A stretch of 42,752 nucleotides of DNA from an uncultured Flavihumibacter sp. (GCA_946482545.1 CAMLRX010000029.1:1-42752), one strand, 5' to 3'. Shown: positions 34,434 to 42,163, counted from the first letter of the stretch. Notes: a model not told the origin generated them from the letters alone. Made by a program: numbers and translations.

Positions 34434-34468
34434 AAGAGGTTGTATCAGCAGGTACAGCCTCTTTTTTT
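34434..34468 (+). terminator. rho-independent terminator after the small membrane gene
   Basis: AAGAGGTTGTA (34434-34444) pairs with TACAGCCTCTT (34453-34463), 11 bp with one G-U, followed by a run of T to 34468. It lies just downstream of the stop at 34415. Confidence 0.85.
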
Positions 34469-34571
34469 GTCTGATCCTTTCCCCGTCCATATTTCAGGGC
34501 TTCCAACTTTACCGTAAACGCTTATTTTTCTTTTTTTTCTGCTAATATTTAGAAAATGCGGAGCCGAAATG

Positions 34572-34579
34572 TAACTTCG
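34572..34579 (+). promoter_or_regulatory. -7 box (TAACTTCG) of prs
   Basis: TAACTTCG differs from TAnnTTTG at one base and is 17 nt before the prs ATG. A CTAATATTTAG palindrome lies further upstream with a TTAG 19 nt from the box. No true TTTG was found. Confidence 0.4.
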
Positions 34580-34596
34580 CCCCACATTCTTCTTTT

Positions 34597-35547
34597 ATGC
34601 AACCGTCTGCCAAGATTTTTTCAGGTACCGGATCACAGTACCTGGCCGAGAAAATTGCCCAGAAATTCGGCATCCCCCTGGGAAAAGTGACCATTCAGAA
34701 ATTCAGTGACGGCGAAATCCAGACCGTTTTCCAGGAAAGTATCCGTGGAGATATGGTTTTCCTGGTGCAAAGCACTTTCTCGCCCTCCGACAACCTGATG
34801 GAACTGCTCCTCATGATCGATGCCGCCAGAAGGGCCTCCGCCTACAAAGTGATTGCCGTAATACCTTATTATGGTTATGCCCGGCAGGACAGAAAAGATA
34901 AACCCCGTGTGGCCATTGGCTCCAAACTCGTGGCCAATATGCTCACCGCCGCCGGCGCCAACCGTGTGGTAACCATGGACCTCCACGCCCCCCAGATTCA
35001 GGGGTATTTTGATATCCCCGTGGATCACCTCGACAGCTCCGCTATTTTTATTCCCTATATCGAGCAACTTAAACTGGAAAACCTTACCTTTGCGGCCCCT
35101 GACGTGGGTAGCGCCAACAGGATCAGGGAAATCGCCAGTTATTTTGAAGCCGAAATGGTGATCTGCGATAAACACCGCAAACGTGCCAACGAAATCGCAA
35201 GTATGGTGGTGATCGGTGATGTGACAGGAAAAGATATTGTTTTGATCGACGATATCTGTGATACAGGCGGAACGCTGGCGAAAAGTGCCGGACTGCTGAA
35301 AGAAAAGGGAGCCAGAAGCGTGAGAGCGCTCTGCACGCACCCGGTACTCAGCGGAAAAGCCTACGAAAACATAGAAAACAGTGTGCTGGAAGAATTGGTG
35401 GTTTGTGATACCATCCCGCTGAAACAGGAATCGTCCAAAATAAAAGTGGTAAGTGTGGCCGATCTTTTTGCCATCGCCATCCGGAACGCTTTCGAGAACA
35501 GAAGCATCAACAGCCTGTTCATTCATAGTCAGCGGAGAAACAGTTGA
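34597..35547 (+). CDS. prs: ribose-phosphate pyrophosphokinase (PRPP synthetase)
   Basis: Prs transfers pyrophosphate from ATP to ribose-5-phosphate to make PRPP for purine, pyrimidine, His, Trp and NAD synthesis. The 316-residue protein has the FSDGEIQ segment, the catalytic flexible loop region YYGYARQDRKDKPRVAIGSK, the DLHAPQIQGYFDIPVDHL metal-binding region and the PRPP loop VLIDDICDTGGTLAKS (about 213-228). It is the first gene of a probable prs-rplY-pth run, an order seen in other bacteria. Its promoter is close to the start. Confidence 0.97.
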   Translation: MQPSAKIFSGTGSQYLAEKIAQKFGIPLGKVTIQKFSDGEIQTVFQESIRGDMVFLVQSTFSPSDNLMELLLMIDAARRASAYKVIAVIPYYGYARQDRKDKPRVAIGSKLVANMLTAAGANRVVTMDLHAPQIQGYFDIPVDHLDSSAIFIPYIEQLKLENLTFAAPDVGSANRIREIASYFEAEMVICDKHRKRANEIASMVVIGDVTGKDIVLIDDICDTGGTLAKSAGLLKEKGARSVRALCTHPVLSGKAYENIENSVLEELVVCDTIPLKQESSKIKVVSVADLFAIAIRNAFENRSINSLFIHSQRRNS

Positions 35548-35571
35548 GGAATCTTTAAACAAACATAAAAA

Positions 35572-36150
35572 ATGAACACAATTACAATCGAAGGACAACT
35601 CAGGACCGAGTTTGGCAAAAAAGCCACCCGCCAATACCGCTCTGAGGGACTCGTGCCTGCTGTAATTTACGGGGGTGCAGAAGAAGTGAGCCTTGTTGCT
35701 CCTACGCCTGCTTTCAAAAAACTCGTTTATACACCGGATTTTCAGATCGCCGAAATTAAAGCGGGCGGAAAAACTTACAGGTGCATCATGAAGGACCTGC
35801 AGTTCGACAAGATCACTGACGAACTGATCCACGTAGATTTCCTGGAACTGGTTGACGATAAAAAAGTAATCGCTACCCTGCCCCTGAAATATACCGGCTC
35901 TTCAGTTGGTGTGAAAGCTGGTGGTCGTCTCGTTACAAAAATGAAATCCCTGAAAGTGAAGGCGCTTCCAAAAGACCTCGTGGAAAGCATCGAAGTGGAC
36001 GTTACAGACCTCGATCTGAACGGTAACATCCGCGTGGAAGATGTGAAAGCACCTGGTATGGAAATCCTGAACTCACCCCGTATTCCCATCGCTTCCGTGG
36101 TAATGACCCGTCAACTGAAGCAGGAAGAAGCAGCGGCAGGAAAGAAATAA
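35572..36150 (+). CDS. rplY: 50S ribosomal protein L25/general stress protein Ctc
   Basis: A 192-residue long-form L25 (CTC type) that binds 5S rRNA. The N-terminal L25 domain is marked by LRTEFGKKATRQYRSEGLVPAVIYGG. The C-terminal TL5/CTC domain follows, with LPLKYTGSSVGVKAGGRL and LPKDLVESIEVDVTDLD. The Lys/Ala-rich end (QEEAAAGKK) is typical. It lies 24 nt after prs and about 58 nt before pth, with a terminator after it. Confidence 0.94.
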   Translation: MNTITIEGQLRTEFGKKATRQYRSEGLVPAVIYGGAEEVSLVAPTPAFKKLVYTPDFQIAEIKAGGKTYRCIMKDLQFDKITDELIHVDFLELVDDKKVIATLPLKYTGSSVGVKAGGRLVTKMKSLKVKALPKDLVESIEVDVTDLDLNGNIRVEDVKAPGMEILNSPRIPIASVVMTRQLKQEEAAAGKK

Positions 36151-36157
36151 CTGAACT

Positions 36158-36165
36158 TACGTTTG
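36158..36165 (+). promoter_or_regulatory. -7 box (TACGTTTG) just ahead of the rplY terminator
   Basis: An exact TAnnTTTG 3 nt upstream of the terminator stem. If used, pth transcription would begin inside the hairpin region (about 36170), so the terminator would not stop it. No -33 partner was found. Confidence 0.3.
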
Positions 36166-36167
36166 CG

Positions 36168-36195
36168 AAACCCAGCCGTAAGGCTGGGTTTTTTT
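36168..36195 (+). terminator. rho-independent terminator between rplY and pth
   Basis: AAACCCAGCC (36168-36177), loop GTAA and GGCTGGGTTT (36182-36191) form a perfect 10-bp stem running into a T-run. It should end much of the prs-rplY transcript. Confidence 0.9.
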
Positions 36196-36207
36196 ATTTT
36201 TATCCCC

Positions 36208-36786
36208 ATGGAAAAATTTCTCATCGCCGGTTTAGGGAATATCGGTCAGGAGTATGCGCACACCCGCCACAATATCGGCTTCGATATCGCGGATGCCCTC
36301 GTGCGCAAACACAATGCTTTCTTCCAAACGGAACGCCTCGCTGAAGTGGCCACCATTTCGCTGAAAGGCAGGAAACTCGTGGTGATCAGGCCCACTACTT
36401 ACATGAACCTGAGTGGAAAGGCCGTGAAATACTGGATGGATAAGGAAAAGATTGAAGTGGGCAGGTTGCTGGTATTGGTAGACGACCTCGCCTTACCGCT
36501 GTCTAAAATAAGGTTGAGGGGCAGTGGAAGCCCTGGTGGACAGAACGGTTTAAAAGACATCAGCGCCACACTGGCAACGGACAATTACGCGAAACTCAGG
36601 TTCGGTATCGGGAACGATTACCCTAAAGGCAGGCAGGCAGATTTTGTGCTGAGCAAATGGAAGACACAGGAATTACCCGTTGTAGAGCAGAAAATTAACC
36701 GCTGCGTGGAACTCGTGGAAGATTTTGTCTTCCAGGGGCTGGAAAAAACCATGAATTTGTATAATAATCTTGTATTTGAATTATGA
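36208..36786 (+). CDS. pth: peptidyl-tRNA hydrolase
   Basis: Pth frees stalled peptidyl-tRNA by hydrolysing the ester bond. The 192-residue protein has Asn11 and His21 in GLGNIGQEYAHTRHNIGFD, the PTTYMNLSG strand with its Asn, the VDDLALPL Asp that activates the His, and GSPGGQNGLKDI. An in-frame TTG at 36163 gives a non-conserved extension through the terminator and was rejected. ATG 36208 begins the standard MEKFLIAGLGN N-terminus. The gap to the next gene (36787-36935) has weak hairpins but no gene. Confidence 0.95.
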   Translation: MEKFLIAGLGNIGQEYAHTRHNIGFDIADALVRKHNAFFQTERLAEVATISLKGRKLVVIRPTTYMNLSGKAVKYWMDKEKIEVGRLLVLVDDLALPLSKIRLRGSGSPGGQNGLKDISATLATDNYAKLRFGIGNDYPKGRQADFVLSKWKTQELPVVEQKINRCVELVEDFVFQGLEKTMNLYNNLVFEL

Positions 36787-36935
36787 ATTTAGTTGCCGAA
36801 TCCATATTTTCGCAGGAATAAACCCCTCTGATTGTCAGAATCTTTAATATTCAATATCCCTTCGGGAACCTCTTTTTCATCCAATGTCTTTTTTATTTAC
36901 CCAAGTTGATTTTCTAATCATAACCTTATTTGAAT
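36787..36935. other. 149-bp intergenic gap with small palindromes, no gene
   Basis: Contents: TATTTTCG at 36803-36810 (promoter-like), a TCTGA-TTG-TCAGA hairpin (36827-36839), an ATATT-C-AATAT palindrome (36847-36857) and a TCCCTTCGGGA hairpin near 36857-36867 followed by a T-rich stretch. No start codon follows the promoter-like box convincingly. Confidence 0.4.
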
Positions 36936-37547
36936 ATGAAGATATTCTGCGTAGGAAGAAATTATGTGGCTCATGCAAAAGAATTAGGCAATGAGATACC
37001 TGACGATCCGATCATTTTTATGAAACCCAAGAGTGCCCTCCTGCAGGCGCACACACCGTTCTATTACCCGGAATTCACGAATGAACTGCATTACGAGTGT
37101 GAACTGGTGCTCAGGGTCTCCAAAAACGGAAAGTACATCCAGGAAAGATTCGCCAATAAATATTACGACGCGGTAAGCGTAGGGATTGATTTCACCGCAA
37201 GGGACATCCAGCAAACCTGCAAGGAGAAAGGATTGCCCTGGGAAATTGCAAAGTCGTGGGACAATTCAGCCGTAATCGGCAAATGGGTGCCCGTGGCCAA
37301 CCTGAAGAATAAGAAGGACATCAACTTTTGTTTGTACAAGAACAAAGAACTCGTGCAGCAAGGTAGCTCCGCTATGATGATGCACAATTTCGATAAGATT
37401 GTCGCTTATATTTCAAACTTCTTTTCCGTAAACATCGGCGACCTCATCTTTACAGGTACCCCGGCGGGTGTGGGAGAATGTGTGGTGGGCGACGAACTGG
37501 AAGGATTCATGGAAGATGAAAGCATGTTCGAACTGGAAGTAAAATAA
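36936..37547 (+). CDS. fumarylacetoacetate hydrolase family protein (FAHD1-like acylpyruvase/oxaloacetate decarboxylase)
   Basis: A 203-residue FAH-family protein, the short single-domain type like FAHD1. Divalent-metal ligands Glu54 and Glu56 (HYECELVLR) and Asp85 (VGIDFTARD) are visible, together with GRNYVAHAKELGN at the N-terminus and the TGTPAGVG loop. Small FAHD1-type proteins cleave acylpyruvates or decarboxylate oxaloacetate. Substrate here is not readable. I chose ATG 36936 over the TTG two codons upstream because it gives the family MKIFCVGRNY start. It is followed by a strong terminator, so it is probably monocistronic. Confidence 0.9.
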   Translation: MKIFCVGRNYVAHAKELGNEIPDDPIIFMKPKSALLQAHTPFYYPEFTNELHYECELVLRVSKNGKYIQERFANKYYDAVSVGIDFTARDIQQTCKEKGLPWEIAKSWDNSAVIGKWVPVANLKNKKDINFCLYKNKELVQQGSSAMMMHNFDKIVAYISNFFSVNIGDLIFTGTPAGVGECVVGDELEGFMEDESMFELEVK

Positions 37548-37552
37548 TTTTC

Positions 37553-37582
37553 AAAAAGCCATTCTCCCCGAATGGCTTTTTT
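37553..37582 (+). terminator. rho-independent terminator after the FAH-family gene
   Basis: AAAAAGCCATTC (37553-37564), loop TCCCC, GAATGGCTTTTT (37570-37581), a perfect 12-bp stem ending in a T-run. Confidence 0.9.
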
Positions 37583-37616
37583 ATTGCCTGTTATGCGAAC
37601 AGTTGTTAGTTTTTGT

Positions 37617-37624
37617 TAGATTTG
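37617..37624 (+). promoter_or_regulatory. -7 box (TAGATTTG) 5 nt before the E1 start
   Basis: An exact TAnnTTTG ending 5 nt before the ATG at 37630. It implies a near-leaderless mRNA. TTTTTG repeats lie directly upstream, but no correctly spaced -33 is seen. Confidence 0.5.
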
Positions 37625-37629
37625 CCCGC

Positions 37630-39675
37630 ATGAATGTATTGCACGCCTATCGCCTCATGGCCACCGCTCAAGCAATGGCCGCTATTTACGAGGCCAACCG
37701 TTCCGTTTGTCGTTATGTTCATTCTACCTCGCGGGGGCACGAGGCCATTCAACTGGCTACAGCTTTTCAATTGCTGCCACAGGATTATGTAAGCCCCTAC
37801 TATAGGGATGAGTCGTTGCTGCTTGGCATGGGCTTCCGTCCTTATGAACTTATGCTTCAATTGCTCGCGAAAGCGGACGACCCATTCAGTGGCGGAAGAT
37901 GCTACTACGCGCATCCCAGCAGCAACGATGCTTCCAGGCCTTCAATGATCCACCAAAGCAGCGCCACGGGCATGCAGGTGATCCCGTCTACCGGTGTGGC
38001 ACAGGGGTTGAAGTTCCTCGAACTGTACCTTAATAAATATGAAGGTTGGGCTGAAAAACCAATCGTAGTGTGTTCTCTGGGCGATAGCAGCGTTACCGAA
38101 GGAGAGGTGAGTGAGGCTTTCCAGTTTGCAGCATTCCACCAGCTTCCCGTCATCTACCTGGTGCAGGATAATGGCTGGGGCATCAGTGTAAGAGGAGAAG
38201 AATCCAGATCAATGAACGCATGGGAATATGCCGCCGGCTTTAAAGGGCTGGAAAGAAGAGAAGTGGACGGCAGTGATTTTATCTATTCCTACGATGTAAT
38301 GCGGGAGGTGGTGGCACAGGTGCGGGAAAAAAGAACGCCTGTCCTTGTAAGAGCCACCTGTCCGTTGCTGGGACATCATACCAGTGGTGTAAGAAGAGAA
38401 TTCTACCGCTCTGCGGAAGACCTGCACCAACATGCTTTAACCGATCCTTTCACCTTACTTGAACAACAACTGCTTGAACAGGGTGAAACGCCCGCTACTT
38501 TAGCGCAGATCAGGAAGGAAGCGGAAGAACTGGTAGCGCGTGATTTTGAGTTGGCCAAAGCAGCCCCCGAACCCGATCCCGCCAGGGTGCAGGAACACGT
38601 GTTTGCACCTGCGGCCATCACGGAAGAGTCGGGTAACAGGAATGATCAGGGGCAGGAAAAAATACCCATGGTGGATGCTGCGCTTTTCGCGATAAAGGAA
38701 ATCATGGCTTCGGAGCCGGAGAGTTTGTTGTACGGGCAGGATGTGGGCCGCAGGCTGGGTGGTGTTTTTCGCGAAGCGGCCACACTGGCTGAACGCTTCG
38801 GCGACCACCGGGTATTCAATACCGCCATCCAGGAGGCATACATCATCGGCTCAACGGCCGGGCTCTCGGCAGTTGGCTTAAAGCCCATCGTGGAGGTGCA
38901 ATTCGGCGACTATATTTATCCCGCCATCAACCAGCTCGTTTGTGAAATCGCCAAATCATGTTACCTCACCAACGGGAAATATCCCGTTCAAACACTGATA
39001 CGTGTACCTGTCGGGGCTTATGGCGGTGGCGGACCCTACCACAGCGGCTCCGTGGAAACCACGCTGCTTTCCATCAAGGGCATCAAAGTAGTTTATCCAT
39101 CCAACGCAGCAGATATGAAAGGCCTGATGAAAGCGGCTTTTTATGACCCTAATCCTGTTGTGATGCTGGAACATAAAGGGTTGTACTGGAGCAAAGTGCC
39201 AGGAACCGAAGCGGCCCGTACACCCGAGCCATCTCCGGATTATATAATTCCGCTGGGCAAAGGAAGGATAGCCTTAACTGCCAGAGAAGAGAAAGTGCAG
39301 GAGGGAAGTTCCTGTTGCGTCGTCACTTATGGCATGGGAGTGCATTGGGCCATGGAAGCAGCCAAACAATTAGAGGGCGCAGTGGAAGTAATTGATCTCC
39401 GGACCTTGTTCCCATTAGATGAACAACTGGTGTACGATACGGTGCGGCGCCATGGGAAATGCCTCGTACTTACCGAAGAGCAGCAACTCAATTCCTTCGC
39501 AGAGGCGCTCGCAGGGAGAATAAGCCTCCATTGTTTTAAAAACCTGGACGCGCCGGTACAGGTGCTGGGTGCGTTGAACCTGCCCGCGGTACCTATGAAC
39601 GTGGCGCTGGAAGCAGCGATGCTACCCGATGCCGGAAAGGTGCTCGCGGTTTTAAGGACATTGTTAAGTGATTGA
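37630..39675 (+). CDS. fused alpha-beta E1 of a 2-oxoacid dehydrogenase (branched-chain type)
   Basis: A 681-residue thiamine-diphosphate enzyme joining E1 alpha (about 1-310) and E1 beta (about 345-681) through a Pro/Glu-rich linker. Alpha-domain thiamine motif: GDSSVTEG (151-158) to NGWGIS (181-186), where the usual GDG is GDS. Beta domain: GQDVGRRLGGVF, QFGDYIYPAINQL, RVPVGAYGGGGPYHSG and LRTLFPLD. Fused E1s of this type are common in Bacteroidota and are usually annotated as branched-chain 2-oxoacid dehydrogenase E1. E2 and E3 are not in this window. I chose ATG 37630, the first with a normal start MNVLHAYRLM; the upstream frame is promoter. Confidence 0.9.
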   Translation: MNVLHAYRLMATAQAMAAIYEANRSVCRYVHSTSRGHEAIQLATAFQLLPQDYVSPYYRDESLLLGMGFRPYELMLQLLAKADDPFSGGRCYYAHPSSNDASRPSMIHQSSATGMQVIPSTGVAQGLKFLELYLNKYEGWAEKPIVVCSLGDSSVTEGEVSEAFQFAAFHQLPVIYLVQDNGWGISVRGEESRSMNAWEYAAGFKGLERREVDGSDFIYSYDVMREVVAQVREKRTPVLVRATCPLLGHHTSGVRREFYRSAEDLHQHALTDPFTLLEQQLLEQGETPATLAQIRKEAEELVARDFELAKAAPEPDPARVQEHVFAPAAITEESGNRNDQGQEKIPMVDAALFAIKEIMASEPESLLYGQDVGRRLGGVFREAATLAERFGDHRVFNTAIQEAYIIGSTAGLSAVGLKPIVEVQFGDYIYPAINQLVCEIAKSCYLTNGKYPVQTLIRVPVGAYGGGGPYHSGSVETTLLSIKGIKVVYPSNAADMKGLMKAAFYDPNPVVMLEHKGLYWSKVPGTEAARTPEPSPDYIIPLGKGRIALTAREEKVQEGSSCCVVTYGMGVHWAMEAAKQLEGAVEVIDLRTLFPLDEQLVYDTVRRHGKCLVLTEEQQLNSFAEALAGRISLHCFKNLDAPVQVLGALNLPAVPMNVALEAAMLPDAGKVLAVLRTLLSD

Positions 39676-39835
39676 TTTACCGTTCATCCAAACCGGTATT
39701 CGGCTTCAGGAATACCACGGATTCTTTCAGCATTGAATTTTACGGGTTCAATCTACGAAACTTACCGTTAGTAATAATTTAACTATATGTTTCGTGAATA
39801 TTGGCGGAAGTTTAGGGCTATAAAGTATAGCCGCT
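39676..39835. other. 160-bp gap upstream of the HTH gene
   Basis: No gene. ACGAAAC (39755-39761) and GTTTCGT (39789-39795) form 7-bp inverted arms 27 nt apart, and TATGTTTC near 39786 is a weak -7 box. The palindrome next to the start codon is given separately. Confidence 0.35.
39816..39832. promoter_or_regulatory. palindrome (GGCTATA-AAG-TATAGCC) touching the start of the transposase-derived gene
   Basis: Perfect 7-bp arms with a 3-nt spacer ending 3 nt before the ATG at 39836. The position suits an operator or a ribosome-blocking hairpin, and the HTH protein it precedes could bind it (autoregulation). Confidence 0.45.
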
Positions 39836-40501
39836 ATGAGAAACAAATTCTTCAAAGGAGCTCACCTGAGCGAAAAGGAGGTGAAGAAGATCCTCGCGTA
39901 TTTCAGTGAAGATCTTACCGCCACGGAAATTGCCACGATTACTGGGGTCAGCAGGGTAACCATCAACAATTACCTCAAACTGATCCGGGAACAGATTTGC
40001 CGCATCAACGATCCGGCCTTCGCGAAAAAGAAAGAACCCGTTGTAATGGCGGGGATGGAAGAAGAGGCGGAAGATATGGAGGAAGAAAGAATCCCTTGTT
40101 TCTTCAGTGTCTCTTATTCAGACCAGCGCGTAAAGGTGCTACCCCTTGATCCGGAAGGCTGTGAAGCCATGAAAAAACTCAAAAAAGGCGACCTGCTGAA
40201 TGGTTCGCTGGAGTATTTCAGCAAGCACCTCGCAGGTTACCAGGCATTCATCGATCCGGATGGATGGAAGTTGTTGCGCGTGGACCAGAATCTTTTCATG
40301 CTGAAGAAAACCCGTGGTTACGTGGATGAACTGGATACCTTCTGGGCACTGGCCAGAACCAGGTTCAGTAAATTCAGGGGCCTGAACAGGACCAGTCTTT
40401 ACCTGCACCTGAAAGAATCCGAGTTCCGCTACAACCACCGGCACCAGAACCTGTATGAGGTCCTTTGCCAGTTATTGCGCATGAATCCGCTGGGGAATTG
40501 A
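39836..40501 (+). CDS. transposase-derived HTH protein (IS1595/IS1016-like, catalytic residues lost)
   Basis: A 221-residue protein whose ends resemble IS1016-type IS1595-family transposases. The N-terminus (12-55, LTATEIATITGVSRVTINNYLKLIRE) is a helix-turn-helix. The C-terminus matches the family end: DTFWALARTRFSKFRGLN (167-184), YLHLKESEFRYNHR (189-202), MNPL. The family carries a DDE-type triad. Here the region of the first Asp is replaced by an acidic stretch (MEEEAEDMEEER, 74-85), the DGW of the second is kept (142-144), and the third Glu is Asp (DTFW). So it is probably not an active transposase. The frame is complete and codon use looks like that of its neighbours. Likely domesticated as a DNA-binding protein, though an immobile relic is possible. 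Confidence 0.75.
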   Translation: MRNKFFKGAHLSEKEVKKILAYFSEDLTATEIATITGVSRVTINNYLKLIREQICRINDPAFAKKKEPVVMAGMEEEAEDMEEERIPCFFSVSYSDQRVKVLPLDPEGCEAMKKLKKGDLLNGSLEYFSKHLAGYQAFIDPDGWKLLRVDQNLFMLKKTRGYVDELDTFWALARTRFSKFRGLNRTSLYLHLKESEFRYNHRHQNLYEVLCQLLRMNPLGN

Positions 40502-40537
40502 GTATAATACCGGAACTTTGCGGGTAAACGTGTAATT

Positions 40538-40711
40538 ATGGGAATCTGGCGACAGATAGCAGAATACCTTTACCTGAAGAAGCGGGATCCGAACGCGCCG
40601 AGGAACCGTTCAATCCGGCTGATGCATGGCATGAACCGGATATCGATCCTGATGTTCCTGGCCGCGGTGATCCTGATTCTGATCAGGTTGATCCGGAACT
40701 GGATCAGTTAA
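40538..40711 (+). CDS. 57-residue membrane protein (DUF6728-like)
   Basis: Too short for most gene finders. Reads MGIWRQIAEYLYLKKRDPNA, then PRNRSIRLMHGMNRIS, then a hydrophobic segment ILMFLAAVILILIRLI (37-52) and a short basic tail NWIS. The pattern YLYLKKRDPNAP...MHGMNRIS resembles, as I recall it, a small Bacteroidota family (DUF6728), with a single C-terminal membrane helix. It follows the HTH gene by 36 nt and overlaps the lpxB stop region by 8 nt (convergent). Two 6-bp inverted repeats lie inside its end (CCTGAT/ATCAGG and TGATCC/GGATCA). A GAACTTTG box (40513-40520) is a weak promoter. Confidence 0.7.
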   Translation: MGIWRQIAEYLYLKKRDPNAPRNRSIRLMHGMNRISILMFLAAVILILIRLIRNWIS

Positions 40712-41813
40712 TGGAAAGATAGGTTACAATGGAACGGGCAGCTTTTTCAGAAGCGTTGCCGCCTTCACTCAGCAGTGTGGTGAGCGCTTTATAGTCTTCC
40801 AGTACACGGCTGCGTTCAGGGCCGTCTTCCAGCATCTTTTTCAGTTCCCTGGTACAGTTTTCAGGATTCAGTTCATCCTGGATCAGTTCCTTTACTACTT
40901 CCTTATCCATAATAAGGTTCACCAGCGAAATGTATTTCACTTTAATCAGCTTTCTTGCGATATAGTAAGAAAGCTGATTTCCTTTGTAGCATACCACTTC
41001 CGGCACATGGAACAGGGCGGTTTCCAGAGTGGCCGTTCCTGAAGTGACCAGGGCCGCACGGGATTGCTTCAGCAGCGGGTAAGTCTGGTTTCTTACACTG
41101 CTTACATTGGGATAAGGCGCCAGCATGGAAGTATAGAAAGCGTCTTCCTGTCCTGGCGCTTTGGCCACGATGAACTGGTGGTCGGGAAACTGTCTGGCTA
41201 CCTCCAGCATCACGGGTAATTTCTTCAGTATTTCCTGTTTCCTGCTTCCGGGGAGGAGGGCCACGATAGGTTTGTTGGACAACGGCGCATCTTTCGGTTG
41301 TACTATGCTGTTATGTACAACTTCTATCAGTGGGTGACCTACATATTCCACCGGATAATCCCATTTCTGGTAGAAGGCCTGCTCAAAGGGCAGTATCACC
41401 AGCATCTTGTCCACGCATTGTTTTATCTTCTTCACCCTGTTCTCTTTCCAGGCCCAAACCTGCGGGGAAATATAATAGATGACCTTAAATCCGTTCTGGT
41501 GCGCCCATTCGGCAATGCGTAAATTGAACCCGGGGTAGTCGATGAGGATGAGTGCGTCAGGTTGGTAGGCCAGCACATCTGCTTTGCATTGATCAAGATT
41601 GCGGAGGATCGTGCGCAGGTTCATCAGTACTTCTACAAATCCCATAAAGGCGAGATCGCGGTAGTGTTTAACTAGATCGGCACCTGCTGCTGCCATCAGG
41701 TCGCCACCCCATGCGCGTACATCCGCTGCCGGGTCTTCTTTCCGCAATGATTTGATGAGGTTGCTGCCATGCAGGTCGCCGGAAGCTTCACCGGCTATGA
41801 TATAATACTTCAT
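40704..41813 (-). CDS. lpxB: lipid-A-disaccharide synthase (LpxB)
   Basis: LpxB joins UDP-2,3-diacylglucosamine and lipid X to form the disaccharide backbone of lipid A at the inner membrane. The 369-residue protein has the N-terminal IIAGEASGDLHGS, WGGDLMAAAGAD, DYPGFNLR, YYISPQVWAWKENRV and the HPLIEV and LPGSRKQEI segments of the GT19 family. ALVTSGTATLETAL closes the nucleotide-binding site. Length normal. It is the third gene of a minus-strand set with surE and a small membrane protein (41-nt gap). Confidence 0.95.
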   Translation of the reverse strand: MKYYIIAGEASGDLHGSNLIKSLRKEDPAADVRAWGGDLMAAAGADLVKHYRDLAFMGFVEVLMNLRTILRNLDQCKADVLAYQPDALILIDYPGFNLRIAEWAHQNGFKVIYYISPQVWAWKENRVKKIKQCVDKMLVILPFEQAFYQKWDYPVEYVGHPLIEVVHNSIVQPKDAPLSNKPIVALLPGSRKQEILKKLPVMLEVARQFPDHQFIVAKAPGQEDAFYTSMLAPYPNVSSVRNQTYPLLKQSRAALVTSGTATLETALFHVPEVVCYKGNQLSYYIARKLIKVKYISLVNLIMDKEVVKELIQDELNPENCTRELKKMLEDGPERSRVLEDYKALTTLLSEGGNASEKAARSIVTYLSIN

Positions 41814-41854
41814 CTGCCCGCGGAATCTTTTTAATGCGCCTTTCCTCTATAACT

Positions 41855-42163
41855 TTAAGCGATCACTTTATAAAGGAGCACACCTATTCCGTACAGCAAT
41901 GATACTACAAAAATACCTTTGGCCGTTTGATCGCGACGGGTATTGATGTAGATGGTGAACAGGATTACATTCGCCACCAGGGAGATCGTACTGATGCCTG
42001 TAAGCAGCGGCTTATTCATGCCCAGTGCGCGGAGGTACTCTGAAAATCCGAAAGTGGGATAGAAGCGGATGAAATAATACGCGAGAAATCCCAGCAGTGG
42101 CGCGAGGAATCCGAGCACCATGCCAAATCCCAAATGATCTTTCCTGAAACTGATTACGGCCAC
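41855..42163 (-). CDS. small three-helix membrane protein between surE and lpxB
   Basis: A 102-residue hydrophobic protein I do not recognise. Three likely membrane segments: about 12-33 (LGFGMVLGFLAPLLGFLAYYF), 53-72 and 82-101 (IFVVSLLYGIGVLLYK). Charged residues cluster at the N-terminus and in INTRRDQTAKG. The start overlaps the surE stop by 10 nt, so it is translationally coupled to surE, and it precedes lpxB by 41 nt. Position suggests an envelope role alongside lipid A synthesis, but function is unknown. Confidence 0.75.
   Translation of the reverse strand: MAVISFRKDHLGFGMVLGFLAPLLGFLAYYFIRFYPTFGFSEYLRALGMNKPLLTGISTISLVANVILFTIYINTRRDQTAKGIFVVSLLYGIGVLLYKVIA

Noticed and set aside
34633..35832. 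399-codon antisense open frame over prs and rplY
   Set aside because: Its product is unusually rich in His, Phe and Val, as the complement of biased codons gives. No domain is recognisable, and prs and rplY are certain on the other strand.
36163..36207. Extended pth start at a TTG
   Set aside because: The extension reads through a terminator stem and is not conserved-looking, while MEKFLIAGLGN is the normal start.
39676..40537. Active insertion sequence around the transposase-like gene
   Set aside because: No matching inverted ends or target duplication flank the frame, and catalytic positions are altered.
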